In this document: positions 57,615 to 64,000 of the stretch, one piece after another
How the letters are laid out: every line of letters begins with the position of its first letter
Numbering within the stretch: the stretch's first letter is position 1
Assembly: GCA_910588795.1 (NCBI GenBank)
Contig: CAJURI010000001.1
Span: 67,732 to 131,731, forward strand
Source: an uncultured Duncaniella sp.
GTDB taxonomy: Bacteria > Bacteroidota > Bacteroidia > Bacteroidales > Muribaculaceae
Direction of reading: 5' to 3'
Length of the DNA: 64,000 nt
Made by a program: the position numbers and the translations under genes
Notes under the pieces: generated by a model
Told to the model about the DNA's origin: nothing
The model's database searches: none
Seen by the model: the letters and a program-made list of their open reading frames with translations, nothing else

Positions 57615-58310
57615 ATTAGATGCCATAACCTATTGAATATGTTGCCAATATCCTATTTATTGGTTGCGATAGGTCTAAAGATGGTGTTCCAACTGATTTT
57701 ACTTTATATATAAATACTCTTTCCAACCGTTCCCTATCATTGCCTATTCTTTCCTTTAATCGCCATAATATATTGAGTATGTGAAGTGTATATGAATTAA
57801 TGACGGCAACAGTCAATAGTATGGATGGATTATGGCTTTCCTTTTATATATAGATATTACTACAATCAATCCCTATTCATTGACTGCAATTCCTTTTAAT
57901 CGCCATAATCTATTGTAAATGTTGTTGGTATATGGATTAATGATGGCGACAGTCAATAGTATGGATGGATTGGGACTTTTCTTTTATATATAGATATTAT
58001 CCCATTCAATCCTCATTCCCTAATTGCAATCCATTTTAATCGCCATAATCCATTGTAAATGGTATCGGTATATGGATTAATGACAGCGACAGTCAATAGT
58101 ATGGATGGAATGGGACTTTCCTTTTATATATAAATATTACTCCAATCAATCCACAGTCCTTAACCCCAATGCTATTAATCGGTATAATCACCACTATATC
58201 ACTGCAATAACCCATATAAAGTGTATTTAGACCCAAAGAGTGCGATTGGCTCATCATTCCTTTATATATAATTACTATCATTCAATCCCCAATAGAAAGG
58301 CCATCTTACT
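57615..58310. repeat. Tandem array of 140-bp repeats
   Basis: The anchor GCCATAA begins at about 57622, 57762, 57902 and 58042, each 140 bases apart, and a worn copy starts near 58181. Units 2-4 are similar (shared GACAGTCAATAGTATGGATGG and CTTTTATATATA blocks); the first and last are degenerate. Noncoding in both strands. Confidence 0.85.
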
Positions 58311-58588
58311 ATTCCAAAGGAGATATTTGCCTATATACCAATCATCTAACTACAATTATTCTCATATCAGATTCTCAAACGTCAAAGAATGTTAAAACTA
58401 AAATCACCTCTAAACTTTCTTTTTCCACATCTATATTAGAGTGTTCCTTTCAAAAAACGATGAGGAACGAAAAAGAACATTGACAATTTGGTAAAAGCTA
58501 TATAAAGGCACTCCCTATTCCCTCCAACTTTCTTATGGCACTCACTGATTTTTTTTGGAAAATCATCAATCCCTCCATTCCATTTTTT

Positions 58589-58670
58589 CACCTCCAATAT
58601 TGGATAAAGGGTTTTGAAAAATCCATCAAAAAAAGTAGGGTCTATAACTAAATTTTGGAGGTGCTTTTTG
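58589..58670 (+). promoter_or_regulatory. Attenuator-like hairpin in the recombinase leader
   Basis: CACCTCCAA (58589-58597) pairs with TTGGAGGTG (58655-58663) around a 57-base loop, followed by CTTTTT. It ends 34 bases before the recombinase ATG and could terminate transcription unless an alternative fold forms. Confidence 0.45.
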
Positions 58671-58703
58671 GATATATCGGTACCAAATCAAAAGGACATC
58701 AAT

Positions 58704-60182
58704 ATGGAAAATAAAGCAATCATCCTTAGTAGAGTAAGCTCTGAACATCAAACATTGGAGCAGCAAACCGAAACCGTCTTAAAGGAGGTTAGAAGAGACG
58801 GTTACACCGATGACAATATCATCATTATCGAAGATAAGGAATCGGCGATAAAACTCTCCGAAGAAGAAAGAAACGGTCTTAATAAAATGAAAGAATACAT
58901 TAAAAATGACCCCTCCATCAATGCGGTGTATCTTTACGAATTGAGCCGTTTAAGCCGCCGTCAGACTATGTTGTTCAATATAAGGGATTTCCTTATTGAG
59001 AGAAAAATTCAGTTAGTGTGTGTTCAGCCTCCAATGAAACTGTTGGATGAGGACGGTACAATGTCAACAACAGCCGCCATTACATTCGCCTTATACTCCA
59101 CTCTTTCGGAAACCGAAATGACGGTTAAAAAGGAACGGATGTTAAGAGGACGCCGTTATAATAGGGCGTTGGGAAAGCATAGTGGAGGTCGCCCTCCTTT
59201 CGGTTATACCACCGATAAAGATAAGTTCTACATTCTTCACCCTCAAAATGCTGAAATCATCAAACGCATATTTTCAGAATATGTGAATGAAAGAAAGTCG
59301 ATGTGGGTAATCACAAAAGAACTTAAAGAAGAAGGACTTTTCCCTAAAACCTCACCTCATACTCTTTTCCATTGCATAGACTATTGGTTAAGTAGAGAAA
59401 TCTATATCGGCAATGATATGTACCCTCAGATTATTTCAAAAACGATGTTTGAAAAGGCACAAAGGGAAAGAAACGCCCATAAGAGAGGCCCCAAAAAGAG
59501 CCATAAAAACATCTTCTTACTCAAAGGATTGGTATTTGACGGTGAAAACGGTTTACCGATGTTTGGGGAAAGAACAATGGAATCATACTGTGAAACGAAA
59601 GGATACGGTTGTTGTATCAAACGACAGTATTTAGACCCCATAGTTTGGGACTTCGCTAAAATGATGTATCAAAAATACATTATGAACAAAAGCCTCTATC
59701 GTCGTCAGCTTCAAAAAGAGTTAGACACATTGAGAGTAAAGATTGCCACTCTAAAAGAAGAGGGCAAAACAATCATCGAAAAAATAGATAAGGTTGAGGA
59801 ACGAATGATTTTCGGCAATCTCTCAACAAAAAGAGGTGAAGAACTTATCTATTCCTTAAAAGAACAAAAGGAAGAAAAGGAACGGAGATTATTGGAACTC
59901 ACTAATGAGTCCGTAGCCAAACATCAACAGCTAATTGACATTGACCTTAAAGAGATTTTCGATGAGAATGCGATGTCTTTAGATGATAAAATCAATATCG
60001 TTAGAAAAGTGATTAAGAAAGTAACTATAAAACGCCCCTCCAAATATACGGCACATATAAGTATCTTTAATCGGATTAATGATGTGGTTACGGTATATGA
60101 GGCAAAAAGCGGAGGACGATGCAAAGAAAGGGGTGTGAAGAAGATTGATGAGTACCATCTAAAGGAGAAAAAGACCTCCTAA
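58704..60182 (+). CDS. Large serine recombinase
   Basis: 492 residues from ATG 58704. Resolvase domain (about 1-150) with RVSS (catalytic Ser about residue 12) and LYELSRLSRR. Then a recombinase domain (GGRPPFGYTTD, about 170) and a long C-terminal coiled region (about 345-450). The zinc-ribbon region (LLKGLVFDGENGLPMF) lacks the first Cys pair of the usual CxxCG. A terminator follows. Expected to integrate and excise the element; AT-rich codon use. Confidence 0.87.
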   Translation: MENKAIILSRVSSEHQTLEQQTETVLKEVRRDGYTDDNIIIIEDKESAIKLSEEERNGLNKMKEYIKNDPSINAVYLYELSRLSRRQTMLFNIRDFLIERKIQLVCVQPPMKLLDEDGTMSTTAAITFALYSTLSETEMTVKKERMLRGRRYNRALGKHSGGRPPFGYTTDKDKFYILHPQNAEIIKRIFSEYVNERKSMWVITKELKEEGLFPKTSPHTLFHCIDYWLSREIYIGNDMYPQIISKTMFEKAQRERNAHKRGPKKSHKNIFLLKGLVFDGENGLPMFGERTMESYCETKGYGCCIKRQYLDPIVWDFAKMMYQKYIMNKSLYRRQLQKELDTLRVKIATLKEEGKTIIEKIDKVEERMIFGNLSTKRGEELIYSLKEQKEEKERRLLELTNESVAKHQQLIDIDLKEIFDENAMSLDDKINIVRKVIKKVTIKRPSKYTAHISIFNRINDVVTVYEAKSGGRCKERGVKKIDEYHLKEKKTS

Positions 60183-60244
60183 ACATATCAAATCCCCATC
60201 CATATCAATTTAACATTGAATATCGGTATAAAAAGCAATGGCAA

Positions 60245-60288
60245 ACCCTATCTTTTTAAGGTTTTATCTTAAATTGATAGGGTGCTTT
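60245..60288 (+). terminator. Terminator after the large recombinase
   Basis: Arms ACCCTATC (60245-60252) and GATAGGGT (60276-60283) with an inner TAAG/CTTA pair, followed by a short T run. Confidence 0.65.
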
Positions 60289-60329
60289 TGTTATATATAC
60301 CCATCAGAAACAGCAAAACACAAAACGAT

Positions 60330-60965
60330 ATGGATAAGGCAGTTATATTGGCGAGGGTCAGCACCGACCGCCAGGAATACCAAAGGCAGATTAACGAACT
60401 GACAGCCTATTGCGAAAATGTGGGTTGGTCAGTTGAGGAAATCTTCGCCAATAAGGTAAGCGGAGCGAAACGGATAGAGGAAAGGGAAGAAATCCTCTCA
60501 TTAGTGGAGTATGTGAGGGAACATCAGATTAAGAGGGTCGTATGTTTGGAAATCAGCAGAGTGGGAAGAAACACACTGGAGGCATTGAAAGTCATTCAGT
60601 ACCTTACCGAAAACGGAGTGAGCCTCTTTGTGAAGAACTACAATTTGGAAACGTTGGATGCAAATGGCAAACCGAACCCAATCACATCATTAATCTGCAC
60701 TATCCTTTTGGAGATAGCCTCCATGGAGCGACTGACCATAAAGGAACGTATGGAAAGCGGTCGGAAACAATATATTGAGCGTTGCCGAAAGGAGGGTATC
60801 AAAATGGGTCGCCCCTCCACATACAGAAAGAGCGTCGAAACCTACAAGGAACAATACCCCAAGGAAATAGGCTTAATCCACAAAGGTCTGTCACTCAAGA
60901 ATATCTCGGCAATAACCGGCACCTCCATCAATACCATACGGAAAATAAGAGATACCGTCCGTTAA
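60330..60965 (+). CDS. Small serine recombinase (resolvase/invertase)
   Basis: 211 residues from ATG 60330. LARVSTDRQEYQRQ (Ser about residue 11), ISRVGRN (about 78), LEIASMERLTIKERMESGR (about 132) and a C-terminal helix-turn-helix (LSLKNISAITGTSINTIRKI). It is the short resolvase type, so it may resolve or invert DNA near the repeats rather than integrate the element. A strong terminator follows. Confidence 0.9.
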   Translation: MDKAVILARVSTDRQEYQRQINELTAYCENVGWSVEEIFANKVSGAKRIEEREEILSLVEYVREHQIKRVVCLEISRVGRNTLEALKVIQYLTENGVSLFVKNYNLETLDANGKPNPITSLICTILLEIASMERLTIKERMESGRKQYIERCRKEGIKMGRPSTYRKSVETYKEQYPKEIGLIHKGLSLKNISAITGTSINTIRKIRDTVR

Positions 60966-60976
60966 TTGGCACAAAT

Positions 60977-61016
60977 AACCCTCCAATCTTCTGCACTGCA
61001 ACGGATTGGAGGGTTT
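60977..61016. terminator. Bidirectional terminator after the resolvase
   Basis: Perfect 12-base arms (60977-60988 and 61004-61015; AACCCTCCAATC / GATTGGAGGGTT) around a 15-base loop, between convergent genes. Confidence 0.75.
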
Positions 61017-61068
61017 ATTGACGGTATATATCGGTTATAGGGCAAAATCTTCCCCAAACCAATAATAT

Positions 61069-61548
61069 CTATTCCTCTGACAAAATCGCCTCAATAGCCG
61101 CCTTTATATCGCTTATAAACAATATCTTCTGCATCGGATAGAAAGCAACATTCTTATATACCTTTGAATACACCTCATAGTCCTTTTCATAATTGGCACT
61201 GAAAAAGGCGTAAGTATTCCTTATGGTTTCGGATGTTACCCAATTCAAATCATCCACCGTCACAGTAGGATTTATCAGTATCTTTTTCTGTCGGTGGTAG
61301 GGTAAAAGGAGGGTTGCGGAATTTTCCAACCCAATCACCCATTTAGGACGGTGTCTGGCGATTTCTTTCTTTATGGCTTCTTTGGGATTGTCATATAAAA
61401 ACTCATTGGAATACACTTTCCCAATATCCTCACTTTCATCTTCATTATCCATTTGGGCAAACATAAAACCCAACTGTGCATCCGATGTCGGATTATCGTT
61501 ATCCCAATAATCCAAAAATATCAGTATGTCGTATTGTTTCTTATCCAT
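61069..61548 (-). CDS. Unrecognised cargo protein (alpha/beta-type)
   Basis: 159 residues from ATG 61548; farther in-frame ATGs (61602, 61581) lie near a weak -7-like TAATTTTA. N-terminal strand-like YDILIFLDYWD and KWVIGLENSATLLLPYHRQKKILINP suggest an alpha/beta fold, perhaps serine-hydrolase-like, but no catalytic triad can be assigned. It is the only minus-strand gene between the resolvase and the island's 3' genes. Confidence 0.6.
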   Translation of the reverse strand: MDKKQYDILIFLDYWDNDNPTSDAQLGFMFAQMDNEDESEDIGKVYSNEFLYDNPKEAIKKEIARHRPKWVIGLENSATLLLPYHRQKKILINPTVTVDDLNWVTSETIRNTYAFFSANYEKDYEVYSKVYKNVAFYPMQKILFISDIKAAIEAILSEE

Positions 61549-61870
61549 TGTGGCATTGTGGTTTATATCTGTAAAATTACTCATTTTTTCTGAGATAGCC
61601 AAATGTGGAGGACTTAATTGTTAAAATAGTGTTAACGGCGATTTCTCCACTAAATTTCGGCTAAAATTTGGTATATGTATATGAGGGAAAAAGGAGATAA
61701 CCCTTCCTCAAAAGGACATTGAAAAATGAGCGTAAAGAAATGTTAAAGTCATCCTCCAAACTAAATTTCTATACCTCATTTGCTATATATGTTCAGAGAG
61801 GAAAAGCAGACCGAAAGGAACGCTCTCCGAAACAAAAAACAGAATATTAACAACTAAAAATCATACAGAT

Positions 61871-62461
61871 ATGAAAAAGTCAGCTAAAACCGCAATCCGC
61901 AACAACAACGCCAATAACGTAAAGACCGTTGCAGTCCGTACCGTCGCTCCAAAAGCCACTGAAAACGATGTTGAGGAGGTTATCGAAACCGTTGTTGAAA
62001 ACGGTGTAAACTACGGTTCTCCTAACATAAAGATGATGAATGTAATCACCATCTTTAAGAACGGCGATTATATCACAGAACAGCATTTCTACATCAACGG
62101 CTATAAGTTCCGTATGGATGAAATTATGCGCCACTCAATCAAACGCTATCTGATGGCGGTAACACCTACCTATAAGGGTATGGAGGAAATCGACAAAATG
62201 CTCACCCAAAACATCAATTTCAAAATCGGTTCGGATGCACCCGATTACCTCAAAATCCGTATGAAACAGCAGACCACACTTATTAGAGGTCTGATAAAGG
62301 CTCTAAGAGAGTCCGTAAACCTTAAAGCCGACCTGACGGCAATCTTCGGAGAGACCAAATATGATAAAATCTTCCTCTCCAACGATTTCAACGGTGAAAT
62401 CGTATGTAATTGGAAAAGCGAATGGAAAAAGGATTATTCAGCATCAAAATACAAACTCTAA
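61871..62461 (+). CDS. Unrecognised cargo protein
   Basis: 196 residues. The basic Asn/Ala-rich start (MKKSAKTAIRNNNANN) is followed by an acidic stretch, then a mixed domain (VITIFKNGDYITEQHFYINGYKF, near 56) and helical segments. No known family recognised. It has a 265-base upstream region and its own terminator at 62472. Confidence 0.6.
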   Translation: MKKSAKTAIRNNNANNVKTVAVRTVAPKATENDVEEVIETVVENGVNYGSPNIKMMNVITIFKNGDYITEQHFYINGYKFRMDEIMRHSIKRYLMAVTPTYKGMEEIDKMLTQNINFKIGSDAPDYLKIRMKQQTTLIRGLIKALRESVNLKADLTAIFGETKYDKIFLSNDFNGEIVCNWKSEWKKDYSASKYKL

Positions 62462-62471
62462 ACCGAAATCA

Positions 62472-62519
62472 AAAGAGGATGGAATTTGAGATACCACCTC
62501 TAAAATACCCATCCTCTTT
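62472..62519. terminator. Terminator hairpin
   Basis: Arms AAAGAGGATGG (62472-62482) and CCATCCTCTTT (62509-62519), loop of 26 bases, between two plus-strand cargo genes. Confidence 0.7.
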
Positions 62520-62548
62520 CAATATGTTAATCAAAAATCACAAACAAT

Positions 62549-63229
62549 ATGCGCGAAACTAAAGTACAGAAGATTGCCCGATTGGAGAAGAAAATCGAGG
62601 AACAGAAGAAAGAAATGACGGAGATTAAGAAAGACCGAAAACGCCTCGATTATGCCGTTGAACGGTTGGAGCGTAAGATACAAAAGCTTTCCGCACAATC
62701 TTCAAAAGAGGACGCTGCTAAAATCAAAGAGTTAGAGAATAAGATGCAAAGTTATAAGGATTTTGTGCCAAAACACAACAAAACAGTGCTTATTCTCAAA
62801 GAATTAGCCCGAAGGTATAAAATTCTTCGTGATTCTCCCGAAATGTCTGATAAGGATTTCAATATGAAGCGGCTCTCATACTTTATGGGAGGTCTATATG
62901 AAGATATTGACGGATTTCCCTTATTCGATTTTGATACACTAATTACCCGTGTCAATATCTTAAATGGAGGTTGGATTTCAGAAGAAATCAGTCGTAAAAT
63001 CAAAGAGCGTTTAGAGAACAGCGAAACTTACAAAGAAACGCTAAAACGATGTGAGCCTTATATTGAAGCAGCTAAAAATTATGATAAGGAAGCATCCGAT
63101 TTTATCATTATGGAGGTGTGGAAACTCCTTAGAGAATATTCGGACATATTCATTGATGATTGGTTTGATGCAACCCATTGTATCCCAGATGAAACATTTA
63201 TAAATACAGCAAAAGAACACCGTTTTTAG
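62549..63229 (+). CDS. Unrecognised cargo protein with N-terminal coiled coil
   Basis: 226 residues. Residues about 5-75 are Lys/Glu-rich and heptad-like (a long coiled coil); the rest is predicted mixed, with FMGGLYEDIDGFPLFDF and WISEEISRKIKERLEN. No family recognised. Its stop codon lies inside a hairpin (63214-63239). Confidence 0.6.
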   Translation: MRETKVQKIARLEKKIEEQKKEMTEIKKDRKRLDYAVERLERKIQKLSAQSSKEDAAKIKELENKMQSYKDFVPKHNKTVLILKELARRYKILRDSPEMSDKDFNMKRLSYFMGGLYEDIDGFPLFDFDTLITRVNILNGGWISEEISRKIKERLENSETYKETLKRCEPYIEAAKNYDKEASDFIIMEVWKLLREYSDIFIDDWFDATHCIPDETFINTAKEHRF

Positions 63230-63239
63230 GCGGTGTTCT
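63214..63239. terminator. Terminator overlapping the stop codon
   Basis: Arms AGAACACCG (63214-63222) and CGGTGTTCT (63231-63239). The upstream gene's stop lies in the loop. It separates the convergent coiled-coil and DUF2971 genes. Confidence 0.7.
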
Positions 63240-63246
63240 CATATCG

Positions 63247-63852
63247 TTAGCGTACCCATTTTATTTCATTACGCTTTAGCTGACGTACCACTATATTCTT
63301 ATCAATGGAATGGATAAGGGAGGTGTAAAACTCAACATCTTCCTTACTCATTCGTATTCCTAAATATACGGCTTTTATATTAACTTTTACATAAGGAGAT
63401 TGTGGTTCGGTACATATATAGCGAACTTCATCCTCATACTTCCACTGATTGAATTTGATTGATAAAATATCAATCACTTGAACGTAAGGACTGTCAACAA
63501 TGGGTGGTAATTCAGAGTAATATACCGTTATTTCTTTCCATTTAGGATCTGCAAGTTCAACCTCAATACAGCATCCTCTATGTTCATCAGCATACATTGA
63601 CCATAGGATGCCATTATTGGGAATATCTTTTGAGTTGTGCTTTTGAGATAAAGAACAAATGCGTGTTTGTGACCTTTCATCAAAAAGTTGTTGAACTGCG
63701 GAGTGCGGCAAATCCTTTGATAATTCAAAATCAAATTGTCCCTCCATCGGGTCATTCAAAGAAAGATAAGTTGCCCCATACAACCGTTTGTTAACGATTA
63801 TATCAAGAAATCTTTTTAGGTCTGCAAGGCTACGATACTTAAATGCACTCAT
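63247..63852 (-). CDS. DUF2971 family protein
   Basis: 201 residues. Family marks: FKYRSLADLKRFLD with YLSLNDPMEGQFDF (about 28-42), RICSLSQKH (about 65), LWSMYADEHRGCCIEVE (about 83) and the WKYEDEVRYIC segment (about 137). DUF2971 proteins occur in mobile and defence-rich DNA, but their activity is unknown. The gene is complete. Confidence 0.8.
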   Translation of the reverse strand: MSAFKYRSLADLKRFLDIIVNKRLYGATYLSLNDPMEGQFDFELSKDLPHSAVQQLFDERSQTRICSLSQKHNSKDIPNNGILWSMYADEHRGCCIEVELADPKWKEITVYYSELPPIVDSPYVQVIDILSIKFNQWKYEDEVRYICTEPQSPYVKVNIKAVYLGIRMSKEDVEFYTSLIHSIDKNIVVRQLKRNEIKWVR

Positions 63853-64000
63853 ATATATTTAGTATAATTGCAAATATAGTCATTATTACGGAATTATCCC
63901 AATGGAAACCAATATAGTTATCAGTTACCATTGGGATATAAAGGTTTAGAGTGTAAACGAATAGAAAATCTTTCCGTTATAGATAAAATCTATATTGATA

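Larger units (their letters stand above)
57377..58703. other. AT-rich noncoding region with tandem repeats
   Basis: About 1.3 kb without a convincing gene. Order: a small 8-base-arm hairpin (57376-57398), unique sequence, a 21-bp duplication (57532-57573), five 140-bp repeat units (about 57615-58310), unique sequence, and the leader of the recombinase with a hairpin (58589-58663). Confidence 0.75.

Noticed and set aside
57616..58281. Short minus-strand ORFs in the 140-bp repeat array
   Set aside because: Repeat-derived, without family features or consistent frame between units.
55446..61045. Shared 14-base word (CGGTTATAGGGCAA) at 55446 and 61032
   Set aside because: A match of this length is expected by chance in a 64-kb window.

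Overview
The window looks like a chromosome segment from a gut-type Bacteroidales, most likely close to Muribaculaceae or Bacteroides. Three things support this. There is a type V (FimA/Mfa-like) fimbrial locus. Many small families typical of Bacteroidota occur (DUF3467, DUF4369, DUF4254, DUF4919, DUF3575, DUF3868, DUF4906). Repeated TAnnTTTG boxes, the Bacteroidota -7 promoter element, sit just upstream of starts. Most of the window is GC-rich; the last 6.6 kb is strikingly AT-rich and is probably a mobile island. Genus-level placement is inference.

Layout. 1-4.8 kb: a plus-strand run of dtd, MazG-like, deoC, a GYF_2-CD225 membrane protein, DUF2752 and a PgpH-like HD phosphohydrolase. 5-11 kb: a minus-strand run of MscS channel, cysS, DUF3467, menG/ubiE, purC and a DUF4369 lipoprotein. 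11-16 kb: pldA-like phospholipase, dapB, lepB, WbqC-like and metF. 16-21.2 kb: an [FeFe] hydrogenase resembling group B with its maturases hydE, hydG and hydF; hydE carries a frameshift at a run of eight G. 21.2-33 kb, minus strand: alkaline phosphatase, GH3-like, DUF4919, sufE, an unknown 673-residue membrane protein, a holin-like protein, uvrC, apt, mnmG and ybeY. 33-38.8 kb: DUF4254, a radical SAM protein, LD-carboxypeptidase, frr and pyrH, an orphan response regulator and rnhB.

39-49.2 kb is a fimbrial operon: DUF3575, DUF3868/OmpA-like/TPR, an Mfa1-like major subunit, a FimB/Mfa2-like subunit, an accessory lipoprotein and a 1115-residue DUF4906-like candidate tip protein. The last of these has an AT-rich 3' half, as if its C-terminal region had been exchanged. 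49.2-51.8 kb holds a compact accessory module: an OLD-like AAA ATPase overlapping a TOPRIM/DUF4276-like gene, followed by a HigA-like helix-turn-helix protein. It is preceded by seven 12-bp tandem repeats and bracketed by two related long hairpins. This is the best candidate for an under-described (probably anti-phage) system. metH and an M48 peptidase follow on the minus strand.

At 56.4-57.4 kb lie a small proline-rich ORF and a protein resembling the N-terminal half of a phage capsid protein. It ends exactly where the AT-rich region starts. From 57.4 kb to the end there are about 1.2 kb of noncoding DNA with a 140-bp tandem repeat (five units, three well conserved), a large serine recombinase with a hairpin in its leader, a small resolvase, three unrecognised cargo genes and a DUF2971 protein. 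No rRNA, tRNA or CRISPR was seen.
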